DNA of 64,000 nucleotides from Vagococcus elongatus (GTDB lineage: Bacteria > Bacillota > Bacilli > Lactobacillales > Vagococcaceae). Below are positions 1 through 7,187 of the stretch, one piece after another; the stretch's first letter is position 1, and each line of letters begins with the position of its first letter. The translations under genes were made by a program, and so were the position numbers. The stretch spans positions 186,001-250,000 of the forward strand of contig NZ_NGKA01000001.1 of assembly GCF_003987645.1 (NCBI RefSeq). The letters run 5' to 3'. The notes below the pieces were generated by a model. That model was not told where the DNA came from. It was given only the letters and a program-made list of their open reading frames with translations, and made no database searches.

Positions 1-641
1 GAGTCCATATAGCCTGCTACCGGATAAGTGAACAATGCAATATTTTCCTTTTTAGCTTTTTCACCTAACTCCCACATTTCGTCCCAAGTTTCTGGTACTT
101 CCCAGCCTTTTTCTTCTAGTAATGCTGCATTATAGAAAAGTCCAGTTGGGGAATAAAACATTGGCATCAAGTAAGTTTTCCCATCGTTATACGGGTTGGT
201 TGCTAAAGTTTCTGTAAATCCGGGAATCAGTTTGTCAGAAACTTTGTTGTCTTCACCTGGCACTGTCATAGAAATGACATCAGTTAAATCCTCTAAATTT
301 TTGTCCTTAATGAACGTTTCTGTCAGTCCTGCTTCTCTTCCGGTTGCCAATAAAATCACGTCTGGAAAGTTTCCTGCCTTCATGTTGGGACTGATAACGT
401 CTTCAATCTTTTTGTCAAGAGTCAGTTCGATTTCTACATCTGGATTTTGTTTTTCATAAGCATCCTTCATTTTGTTCCACATATCTGCCCCATAAGCTGA
501 TTCCAGTGCAGCTACTTTAACGACTTGTTTTCCGTCAGCAGCACCAGTATCTTCCGTCTTATCTTTTTTATTTGATCCGCACGCTCCCAGTAGTAAACCG
601 CTTAAAATTAAAACTGATGTTAAGCCAAAGAATTTCTTCAT
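1..641 (-). CDS. Carbohydrate ABC transporter substrate-binding lipoprotein (3' part outside window)
   Basis: The N-terminal roughly 213 residues of an extracellular solute-binding protein of a sugar ABC importer; the rest lies beyond base 1. The reverse-strand frame opens at 641 with a signal peptide ending in a lipobox (LLLGACGS), so the protein should be lipid-anchored outside the membrane. The following region (VPETWDEMWELGEKAKKENI) is typical of family 1 solute-binding proteins. An AGGAGGAGC-like ribosome binding site lies just upstream. Similar proteins are annotated for N-acetylglucosamine or oligosaccharide uptake, but the ligand cannot be read from this fragment. Two cre-like sequences precede it and an AraC-type regulator is encoded upstream on the same strand, which fits a carbon-catabolite-controlled sugar locus. 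Confidence 0.85.
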   Translation of the reverse strand, partial: MKKFFGLTSVLILSGLLLGACGSNKKDKTEDTGAADGKQVVKVAALESAYGADMWNKMKDAYEKQNPDVEIELTLDKKIEDVISPNMKAGNFPDVILLATGREAGLTETFIKDKNLEDLTDVISMTVPGEDNKVSDKLIPGFTETLATNPYNDGKTYLMPMFYSPTGLFYNAALLEEKGWEVPETWDEMWELGEKAKKENIALFTYPVAGYMD

Positions 642-683
642 GACTGCTCCTCCTAATCTTTTATGAATTAAGTATAGCATCTA

Positions 684-746
684 AGAAAACGGTTTAGTTT
701 CGAACTATTGGTTATTTTTTTATATATATTGATGAAACCGATTTAA
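684..746. promoter_or_regulatory. Two cre-like (CcpA) sites in front of the sugar-binding gene
   Basis: TGAAACCGATTTAA at 733-746 matches the catabolite responsive element consensus TGWAANCGNTNWCA at 13 of 14 positions. AGAAAACGGTTTAG at 684-697 matches at 11 of 14. Both lie in the 122-base gap between the AraC-type gene and the ABC substrate-binding gene. A TATACT -10 candidate is at 672-677 on the reverse strand, so CcpA bound at the nearer site would cover the -35 area and repress. Assignment is by consensus only. Confidence 0.5.
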
Positions 747-763
747 GCATATTTATATAAACA

Positions 764-1579
764 TTATGAAGAGTGGCGATATTTTTTACGATATTTCATT
801 GGAGTCATCCCAACTTCTTTTTTAAAGGCTTGATTAAAATATGACTGGGAGGTAAAACCGTTGATCAAAGATATTTCTGAAATTTGATATTCCGTATTTT
901 CCAATAAATTTCTAGCATTATCAATCCGTTTTTTCATCAAGTAGTTCATCGGTGTAGTATCAAAATTTTGTTTAAAGGTATGAATAATATAAAACTTATC
1001 CAAATGTACCTTATCTGAAATGTCATCCAACGACAGCTGTTCTTTGAAATGTTTATCGATAAAATCTTTGATCAGAGCACTATCCTTGCCGACACTTTTA
1101 TTTTCGACAGGAATCAATGTGAATTTTTGGTCACGATAAATTTGTATAAGAATCATTTCTGCTAATCTTTTCAGTGCCGCATCACTGCCCCACTTGTTTT
1201 CATTCAGTTCCTTGATTGCCATTTTAAGTAACGGAAGTAATTCGCCGGAATACTCATGAAAAATAAAATGGGAACGATTTTCCTGAACTGTTTTTTCAAA
1301 TTTTATATTGTTGATGCCGATCACAATATACCATAAAGGAAATTCTCCAGAAGATGTTTCGGTATGCTGGACATAGGGATTGACTATGATAATATCGTTT
1401 CGCTGAATGGGATAACGTTCATTTTCAACGAGAAATTCGCCTTTTCCGTTCAATACGATTAAAACTTCAGAAAAATAATGAGAGTGTAAAGATGAATGCC
1501 ACTCGGTTTCCGTATATCTGGAATGCCTTATATAAATCAACTCGCTTTTAGCTAAAAAACTTTCTATATTGTCTGACAT
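764..1579 (-). CDS. AraC-family transcriptional regulator with N-terminal cupin domain
   Basis: A 271-residue regulator. The N-terminal half is cupin-like sugar sensing (HSSLHSHYFSEVLIVLNGKG). The C-terminal ~100 residues hold the two helix-turn-helix motifs of the AraC family, ending in GFTSQSYFNQAFKKEVGMTP, the classical family signature. The frame can extend upstream to 1624, but a strong AAGGAGGG ribosome binding site lies directly before the ATG at 1579, so that start is used. It sits upstream of the ABC substrate-binding gene on the same strand and probably controls that sugar transporter. The inducer is unknown. Confidence 0.9.
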   Translation of the reverse strand: MSDNIESFLAKSELIYIRHSRYTETEWHSSLHSHYFSEVLIVLNGKGEFLVENERYPIQRNDIIIVNPYVQHTETSSGEFPLWYIVIGINNIKFEKTVQENRSHFIFHEYSGELLPLLKMAIKELNENKWGSDAALKRLAEMILIQIYRDQKFTLIPVENKSVGKDSALIKDFIDKHFKEQLSLDDISDKVHLDKFYIIHTFKQNFDTTPMNYLMKKRIDNARNLLENTEYQISEISLINGFTSQSYFNQAFKKEVGMTPMKYRKKYRHSS

Positions 1580-1752
1580 GAATTTTCCCTCCTTTAACTG
1601 AGAAGACAGACCACTGAGAATCAAAAAAATTTCATTAGCTACAGGATATCAAAAAAACGAGGTGATAGACAAGGATAATCTTTCACTCGCCAAAAAACTC
1701 TTTTCATGCTGATTGAGTTGATATTAAACAATTTTTTTAAAATTAACGTAAT

Positions 1753-1800
1753 CAAAAACAACCTGTCGACCGTTATTCTTGTTGGTCTTTCAGGTTGTTC
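1753..1800 (-). terminator. Rho-independent terminator after the ECF S-component gene
   Basis: Inverted repeat AACAACCTG (1757-1765) / CAGGTTGTT (1791-1799). Read on the reverse strand it is followed by TTTTT. It lies immediately downstream of the ECF S-component stop codon. Confidence 0.8.
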
Positions 1801-1806
1801 AAAGAT

Positions 1807-2346
1807 TTAAGAGAGTGTTTCTTGATATTTTTTCAATAATGTTCTTAATATCGGCACTAGGATAATATAAAACCCGATATTGCCAACAGCATGCAAAAAG
1901 TCAAAAGGAACACCTTGTAAATAATAAGCTAAGAATGACTTCATCCCATAGATTTGAACATCAACGATGGAAAAAATGAAACCATAGATAAACCCAGAGA
2001 AAAAACTAACTATCGATTGAAGCACGAGACTTTTTTTAAAATAACTTATTTTACCTAAAATCCCAAAAAGAATTATAATAAACGTATAACTTATCATTTG
2101 CCCAATCATCCAAGACCCCATCCCCATATACAGATTGGTAATGGTCATCGTTGCTAAACAAACAATCAATCCTCTAGTGATACCTAGATAAAGTGTAATG
2201 ATCAAAAAAATCGCTGTCGCTGGTTGAACATTAGGAATGGCTTGAAAGGCCGTTCGACCAACGACACATGCTGCAATCAACAAGCCTAAATAAGCAATCT
2301 CTTTAATTGAATAAATTGGCTTTTTCGGCTTATTTGAATTGAGCAT
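1807..2346 (-). CDS. ECF transporter S component, possibly corrinoid/cobalamin-related
   Basis: A 179-residue integral membrane protein with about five to six hydrophobic segments, resembling the substrate-capture (S) subunits of energy-coupling factor importers, which dock onto a shared EcfA/A'/T module encoded elsewhere. Its gene overlaps the 3' end of a DUF4430 lipoprotein gene on the same strand, implying translational coupling. DUF4430 is related to the C-terminal domain of transcobalamin and intrinsic factor, so vitamin B12 or a precursor is a reasonable substrate guess; the sequence alone does not prove it. The start is uncertain: ATG at 2346 has AAGG upstream at a long spacing, while a longer frame begins at 2373 without a clear ribosome binding site. 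Confidence 0.75.
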   Translation of the reverse strand: MLNSNKPKKPIYSIKEIAYLGLLIAACVVGRTAFQAIPNVQPATAIFLIITLYLGITRGLIVCLATMTITNLYMGMGSWMIGQMISYTFIIILFGILGKISYFKKSLVLQSIVSFFSGFIYGFIFSIVDVQIYGMKSFLAYYLQGVPFDFLHAVGNIGFYIILVPILRTLLKKYQETLS

Positions 2347-2749
2347 ATGTAAACACGACCTTATCCCCTTCATTCAGGATAGTATCTTCTGCCCCGGTCA
2401 TCACTTCTTCATCATTTATTTTATAGGTCCAAAAGAAATTCTCTTCAGCTTTTTGTTCGACTCCTTCAACAGAAGTGATAAAGCCACCCTCTTCAACGAT
2501 ATCAAAATTTTCTTTCATTACGCTCATCAATGATGAGTCCGATGGTACTTGTAACTCTTTATCCGCAATGGTGTTATCTTCTTCAACAATTTTAATAAAA
2601 ACATTGATTTCTTCTTCACTTTGTTTTTGCTTGGTTACTTCAGTTGTCGTGGCAGGTGTAGATTCTGTCGTCGTTTTTGGCGTAGAACATGCACTGATAA
2701 AAAGTATAGTCATGCACAACAGTGAAAGGAATAGGTTTTTTTTCTTCAT
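2330..2749 (-). CDS. DUF4430 (transcobalamin C-domain-like) lipoprotein
   Basis: A 139-residue secreted lipoprotein. A basic start and hydrophobic stretch lead to the lipobox LFISACS with lipidated cysteine near residue 21, followed by a Thr/Ser/Glu-rich linker. The C-terminal ~85 residues match the DUF4430 pattern (LMSVMKENFDIVEEGGFITS; FFWTYKINDEEV; LNEGDKVVFTYA), the small beta-rich domain also found in transcobalamin-like proteins. AGGAGG precedes the ATG. The 3' end overlaps the ECF S-component gene. Inferred role: extracellular capture of a ligand and delivery to the adjacent S component; ligand not determined. Confidence 0.8.
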   Translation of the reverse strand: MKKKNLFLSLLCMTILFISACSTPKTTTESTPATTTEVTKQKQSEEEINVFIKIVEEDNTIADKELQVPSDSSLMSVMKENFDIVEEGGFITSVEGVEQKAEENFFWTYKINDEEVMTGAEDTILNEGDKVVFTYAQFK

Positions 2750-2998
2750 AATATCCTCCTCTTAATAAGCTTCAGAAATATACATAGTCTTTCGAAAATA
2801 AACTACAAAACATCATTAACACTCTAAAAAAAAACATCAAACAGGAAATTAAAATTATATTTAATCTTTTTTTAATGCTAATGGATTATAACTTGACAAC
2901 GTTTACAATAGATCGGATTGATTTATGAGTACAAGCTGCTCATCAAAACCAAAGTTTGTTTTATTTTTTACGCCACCCCCAAAAATTTTCTTGATGTG

Positions 2999-3050
2999 GG
3001 AAAAATAAAACAGTACTAACACTTTTGAGAAATGTTTCGTACTGTTTTAG
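2999..3050 (-). terminator. Hairpin with T-rich tail, possible distal terminator of the pho operon
   Basis: Perfect 10-base inverted repeat AAAACAGTAC / GTACTGTTTT spanning about 3007-3047. Read on the reverse strand it runs into ATTTTT, a Rho-independent terminator pattern. It lies about 350 bases downstream of phoR with no other gene between, so it ends either a long phoR 3' untranslated region or a separate small transcript. Confidence 0.55.
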
Positions 3051-3083
3051 ATAGTTCAAATATAAACTTTGTCTATCAAACAT

Positions 3084-3121
3084 AAAAACAATCTTCCCCA
3101 ATAGAATTGTTTTTATTTTTT
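3084..3121 (+). terminator. Hairpin plus T-run, forward-strand terminator-like
   Basis: AAAAACAAT (3084-3092) pairs with ATTGTTTTT (3106-3114), followed by ATTTTTT. The shape is a forward-strand terminator, yet no forward gene precedes it within 3 kb. It could end an unannotated small RNA. Confidence 0.5.
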
Positions 3122-3399
3122 GTGAGGTATGTGTCGGATTCGTGCCAATCTTCCTTCTACATCCATATCAAGAAAGATCGAAGAGTTTTTGAACCTTATA
3201 CCTTACAATTAAAAATATGAAATTTTCAACCAATGTCATTATAAAAGTTTTCACAATAAAATGCAATTAATCTCTTAAATCTGACAAAAAAGGGGGATTT
3301 ATTTTTGATTATTCAGTTAAATTCCATAGGTTAGAATCAATAAATATACAAAAATGTACAAAAAAAATTCAGATTAATTCTAACTTTTTTCCAAAGAAG

Positions 3400-5133
3400 T
3401 TAAAACATTTGTGGGATAGACACCGTAAAAACAGTTCCTTTTCCAACTTCGCTTTCTAATTCAATCGTGCCTTGCATTAGTTTGACATAATTCGCAACGA
3501 TTGCTAGTCCCAAACCTGAACCTCCAGTATTTCTTTGCCGAGATTTACTCACTCTGTAAAATTTTTCAAAAATTCTTTTTTGTTCTTCTAGAGGAATACC
3601 GACACCATTATCTATGACTTTAAGTACTAAATGTTTGTTTGAAATTTGAAGCTTTAGAGTGACATTTCCCCCGACTTCAGTGTAATTCACAGCATTTTCT
3701 AGTAAATTTTTAATGATAGGTTGGAAATGTTCTCTTGGAATAGGCATCACATCTGCTTCATCACTAATTTCTTGGGTCACTGACAATTCCTTGGATAAAA
3801 TTTGCGGCATATAGTGCTCTACCTCTTCTTGAATCACCTTTCCAGCAGGCATCCAAATAATTGAATCCACATCAAATTCTTGTTCTGTACGCATGATAAG
3901 TAAAATATTTTGAATTAAGCGGGACAAACGTCTAGCCTCTTTATCTATAATCTCTACAAATTTTCCACTGACTTCCGAATCTTCAAGAGCCCCATCTAGT
4001 AACGTCTCAGTGAAGCCTAGAATAGAGGTTGTCGGAGTTTTTAATTCATGAGAAAGATTACGGATAAAATCACTATGAAGTTGTTCGATTTTTCGGATAT
4101 CAGTGATATCATAGAGAATTGCCACCAATTCCGTATTTTCCCCTTCAGAAAAATACAAAGGTTTAACAACGATATTAAGATATCTTTCAAAAGGAAAAGA
4201 AAAATAGACTTCTTTCTGTGCTTCATGTTTCGTCTTTTCTGCTTTTTTTAGCAAATGATTCAGTTCTTCTTCTAGCCCATCCGACTCCCTTATCAAATCC
4301 TTGGCGACCTGATTCAAATTCCGACTCTGGTCTTTTGTTTGAAAAATCACCACGCCGATTGTTAAATTTTCAAGAATAAATGCTAGTTTTTCCTCGCTGA
4401 ACAACTGTTGGAAATAAAGTTTGTTGGTACTTTTCATTAATTGATTCAGCGAATCATACAAATTGGACCACTCTTGAGATTGGATTTCGATTTTTTGTCT
4501 GTTTTCAGGATGCCGCAGAAACTCTTGTATCACTGGTAAAGCATATTTTAAAGGACGACGGCTCCGACTCTCCAAATAAAACTGCAAGTAGTAAACTGTG
4601 CCAAACAAAAAAACAGTCCCAACTATTAGCCCCCATTTAAGACGATTGAGAGATCCTTCGATGCCATAATATTTGTCAGACAAACTGATAATACCCACTA
4701 ATTCGTAATCTTCTCGTATTTGCTTGCCAGTATGAAGAACATCGCTCCCTAGAGCACTGCCCTTATCTAAAAAGCTAGCTTTTTCATGATTATCTTTTAA
4801 AAGTGCTTCTATTTCAGGCGTTTGAGACAATACTTTTTCAGAATTTTTGTTTTTATCAGAATCGTAAAGAATCACACCAGTTGGATCTAAAAGAACCAAA
4901 CGCTGTGTATCGTCAATTGTTGACGACATTTTCAGAAAGGTATCATCCGTCCAATTCTCTTTTTCCGTTAAGTGATAGCTTCGTATGAGCCAATCTGTTT
5001 CTTTAAACAGCATCTCTGTTTGCTGGGCTATTCCCTGTTGAGTAAAAAAATGTTGAATCAAAAAAACTGCCGCAAAGCAAAGTAAGACAAAGATAAAAAA
5101 AAGTTTCATTTGTTTTCTTTTGCTTCGTGTCAT
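3400..5133 (-). CDS. phoR: PhoR-type sensor histidine kinase
   Basis: A 577-residue membrane sensor kinase partnered with the response regulator directly upstream (4-base ATGA overlap). Visible order: TM1 about 11-30, extracytoplasmic sensor about 31-163, TM2 about 166-187, linker, PAS-like region about 245-345, HisKA domain with phospho-acceptor H362 in RNLSHELKTP, then HATPase_c with N (LLENAVNYTE), G1 (VIDNGVGIP), F (EKFYRV) and G2 (GGSGLGLAIV) boxes. It should autophosphorylate and transfer phosphate to PhoP. The pairing with pstS upstream and Pho-box-like repeats supports a role in sensing phosphate limitation, as in Bacillus PhoPR. All key residues are intact. Confidence 0.92.
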   Translation of the reverse strand: MTRSKRKQMKLFFIFVLLCFAAVFLIQHFFTQQGIAQQTEMLFKETDWLIRSYHLTEKENWTDDTFLKMSSTIDDTQRLVLLDPTGVILYDSDKNKNSEKVLSQTPEIEALLKDNHEKASFLDKGSALGSDVLHTGKQIREDYELVGIISLSDKYYGIEGSLNRLKWGLIVGTVFLFGTVYYLQFYLESRSRRPLKYALPVIQEFLRHPENRQKIEIQSQEWSNLYDSLNQLMKSTNKLYFQQLFSEEKLAFILENLTIGVVIFQTKDQSRNLNQVAKDLIRESDGLEEELNHLLKKAEKTKHEAQKEVYFSFPFERYLNIVVKPLYFSEGENTELVAILYDITDIRKIEQLHSDFIRNLSHELKTPTTSILGFTETLLDGALEDSEVSGKFVEIIDKEARRLSRLIQNILLIMRTEQEFDVDSIIWMPAGKVIQEEVEHYMPQILSKELSVTQEISDEADVMPIPREHFQPIIKNLLENAVNYTEVGGNVTLKLQISNKHLVLKVIDNGVGIPLEEQKRIFEKFYRVSKSRQRNTGGSGLGLAIVANYVKLMQGTIELESEVGKGTVFTVSIPQMF

Positions 5134-5849
5134 TTTTCCGGCTCCTGAAATTTATAGCCAAATCCCCTAACAGTTTTTAAATATTTCGGTTTTTTGGGAT
5201 TATCTTCAATTTTTTCTCTCAAATGACTGACGTGAATATCCACGGTTCTCGATTGATCATAGAAATAATCATCCGACCAGACTTGAGCCAATAAAGTTTC
5301 TCTGTCAATGATACGCTCTTTACGTGCCATGAAGTAAACAAGAAGTTCAAACTCTTTGCGGGTCAACTCGATAGGACTTCCCTTTTTTTCCACGATAAAT
5401 TTTCCAGGGTAGGCGACTAAGTCCCCTACTTTTAGTACCTTCTCTTCTTTTTTTTCTTGGGTTTCTTCAGGAGTCGATTTTTCAGTATCCACACGTCTCA
5501 TGATCGTTTTCATTCGTGCAATGAGCTCTCTTGGACTGAAAGGTTTAGTCATATAATCATCTGCACCGATCTCCAGACCAACAATTTTATCTACTACATC
5601 ATCCTTAGCGGTCAACATTAAAATAGGTGTGTTTATATTTTTTTGACGTAAAATTTTTACTATTTCGAATCCGTCAAGTTTTGGAAGCATCACGTCTAAG
5701 ATAATAAAATAAAAATCATTGGTGGTTCCTTCTTCTACAGCTTTCTCACCGTCATGGGCAACAACAACCTCATAACCTTCTTTTTCAAAATGATATTGTA
5801 ACAAAGTAGTAATCGACGGTTCGTCATCTACAATCAATACTCGTTTCAT
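5130..5849 (-). CDS. phoP: PhoP-type OmpR-family response regulator
   Basis: A 239-residue regulator. The N-terminal receiver domain has the acidic pair in VDDE, phospho-acceptor D52 in LDVMLPKLDG, and the conserved TAKD and KPF motifs. A charged linker rich in Glu/Lys leads to a C-terminal winged-helix DNA-binding domain ending VRGFGYKF, as in OmpR/PhoB proteins. AGGAGG lies ahead of the ATG. It is followed by phoR with a 4-base overlap and preceded by pstS, from which it is separated by a hairpin that may limit read-through. Expected to bind TTTACA-like repeats such as those upstream of pstS. Confidence 0.92.
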   Translation of the reverse strand: MKRVLIVDDEPSITTLLQYHFEKEGYEVVVAHDGEKAVEEGTTNDFYFIILDVMLPKLDGFEIVKILRQKNINTPILMLTAKDDVVDKIVGLEIGADDYMTKPFSPRELIARMKTIMRRVDTEKSTPEETQEKKEEKVLKVGDLVAYPGKFIVEKKGSPIELTRKEFELLVYFMARKERIIDRETLLAQVWSDDYFYDQSRTVDIHVSHLREKIEDNPKKPKYLKTVRGFGYKFQEPEK

Positions 5850-5861
5850 TTTTTGACCTCC

Positions 5862-5908
5862 TCATAAAATAAAACTGTGCATATAATGTGAGAACATTAT
5901 AGCACAGT
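5862..5908 (-). terminator. Hairpin between pstS and phoP (partial terminator/attenuator)
   Basis: Imperfect inverted repeat between 5874-5888 and 5895-5908 (ACTGTGC arms at the base, ATAATG/CATTAT near the loop). On the reverse strand it is followed by TTTTATTTTA just before the phoP ribosome binding site. It could let pstS be expressed more strongly than phoPR. Confidence 0.6.
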
Positions 5909-5926
5909 CGAAAGGGGGGCTTCTAT

Positions 5927-6835
5927 CTATTTTACTGTTTCCACGTTTCCTTCCAAATCTCGAGATATTTTCATGGAAGTGATTGGGATATAATTAAGTT
6001 CTGCAACAACATTTTTTTGAACATCTTCTGTCATGATGTAATCAAGGAAAGCTGTGATGTCTGATGACGCATCTTTCTCTGTGTACATGTGCTCATAAGA
6101 CCAAATTTTCCAGTCATTCGTTGCCACATTTTCTTCAGTCGGTTCTACGCCGTCAATTTTCAACGGGTTTAAAGAATCATCGAAGTATGAAAAGACAAGA
6201 TAGCTGATAGCACCGGGAGTTTCAGCAACAATTTTCTTCACAGTCCCTGAAGAATCCTGTTCTTGAGACGCTACAGATTGTGCGTCGTTCAGACCCCATT
6301 TTTCAAATGTTGCCCGTGTACCACTTCCTTGCGCCCGATTGACAACAACAATTTCTTGATCTTTTCCGCCAAGTTCTTTCCAGTTTTTAATTTTTCCTGT
6401 GAAGATGTCGATTAATTCATCATGACTAACATCGTCAACACCTACATCTTTATTGACAACAGGCCCCATGCCGACCACGGCAACCTGATGATCTTTGATG
6501 GCTGAACTGTCGATTCCTTCTTTTTCTTCTGCAAACACATCTGAATTTCCGATATCTACTGCTCCTGTACTTACTTGAGTCAGTCCAGTCCCGCTGCCGC
6601 CTCCTTGCACAACGATGGAGTAGTTAGGATGATCCGTCATATAAATTTCAGCGATTTGTTCCACTAAGGGCTGCAAGGCAGTAGAACCCACTGCTGTTAT
6701 TTCGACTTTTTTGTTATCATTTCCTTGAGATTTGTCACTAGAACCTGAGCCGGATTCAGCCGTTTCTCCCCCGCCGCAAGCTCCTGTGATTAGTAAAACA
6801 GCTGCCAATAGTCCAGCTATCCCGATTTTTTTCAT
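5927..6835 (-). CDS. pstS: Phosphate ABC transporter substrate-binding lipoprotein PstS
   Basis: A 302-residue extracellular phosphate-binding protein. The signal peptide ends in lipobox LLITGACG with lipid-anchored C20. A Ser/Gly-rich linker is followed by the PstS fold: AVGSTALQPLVEQIAE, the glycine-rich VVQGGGSGTGLTQV, the VVNRAQGSGTRATFEKW phosphate-binding segment and the SYLVFSYFDD region. AAGGAGA ribosome binding site. Unusually, the permease and ATPase genes pstC, pstA and pstB do not follow; the next genes are phoP and phoR. Pho-box-like repeats in its promoter suggest induction by phosphate starvation. It may act mainly as a sensor-linked high-affinity binder, with the transporter encoded elsewhere. 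Confidence 0.93.
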   Translation of the reverse strand: MKKIGIAGLLAAVLLITGACGGGETAESGSGSSDKSQGNDNKKVEITAVGSTALQPLVEQIAEIYMTDHPNYSIVVQGGGSGTGLTQVSTGAVDIGNSDVFAEEKEGIDSSAIKDHQVAVVGMGPVVNKDVGVDDVSHDELIDIFTGKIKNWKELGGKDQEIVVVNRAQGSGTRATFEKWGLNDAQSVASQEQDSSGTVKKIVAETPGAISYLVFSYFDDSLNPLKIDGVEPTEENVATNDWKIWSYEHMYTEKDASSDITAFLDYIMTEDVQKNVVAELNYIPITSMKISRDLEGNVETVK

Positions 6836-6886
6836 AATAATTTTTTCTCCTTTTCCCTTGTGGGTTTGTATATTAACTCTAAAAGA

Positions 6887-6940
6887 ATAATACCAAGCTC
6901 ATGTAAAAAAGAAGATTGGTTATTGTAAAATCTTTGTAAA
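6887..6940 (-). promoter_or_regulatory. Pho-box-like repeats and -10 element of the pstS promoter
   Basis: On the reverse strand TTTACA occurs at 6935-6940 and 6924-6929, exactly 11 bases apart, with a third copy at 6902-6907 in the same 11-base phase (22 bases further). This matches the TT(A/C/T)ACA direct repeats bound by PhoP in Bacillus. A TATTAT -10 element is at 6887-6892. The arrangement suggests PhoP-dependent activation of pstS and autoregulation of phoPR. Confidence 0.7.
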
Positions 6941-7187
6941 TTTGCATTAATTTGACATAAACCGTAATAATCTTTGCTATTTTTGAAAAAATAAGTACTG
7001 TGACCACTTCTTTAAGAATCAAAAAAAATGCATGTTTAAGTCAGAGATGGGACTGCTTCGTCAATATAAAATATTCTGTGATGTGTCTTTTCAATGAACT
7101 AACAGTTTACAATCGAGCTTAAAAAAGAGAGAACAGCAATAGTATTAACAAAGTCCTAATGATATTATGATATTAGAAGGGGTGATA

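Larger units (their letters stand above)
2766..3399. other. 634-base gene-free region with hairpins and a possible ORF remnant
   Basis: No convincing gene is seen. The region is very AT-rich and holds two strong hairpins (annotated separately at 2999-3050 and 3084-3121). On the reverse strand a short frame without a start signal ends at 3113 with the residues MDVEGRLARIRHIPHKK; it may be the tail of a decayed gene. TTGACA at about 2893 and TTTACA about nine bases further lie upstream of the hairpins on the forward strand, so a small RNA is conceivable. Confidence 0.4.
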
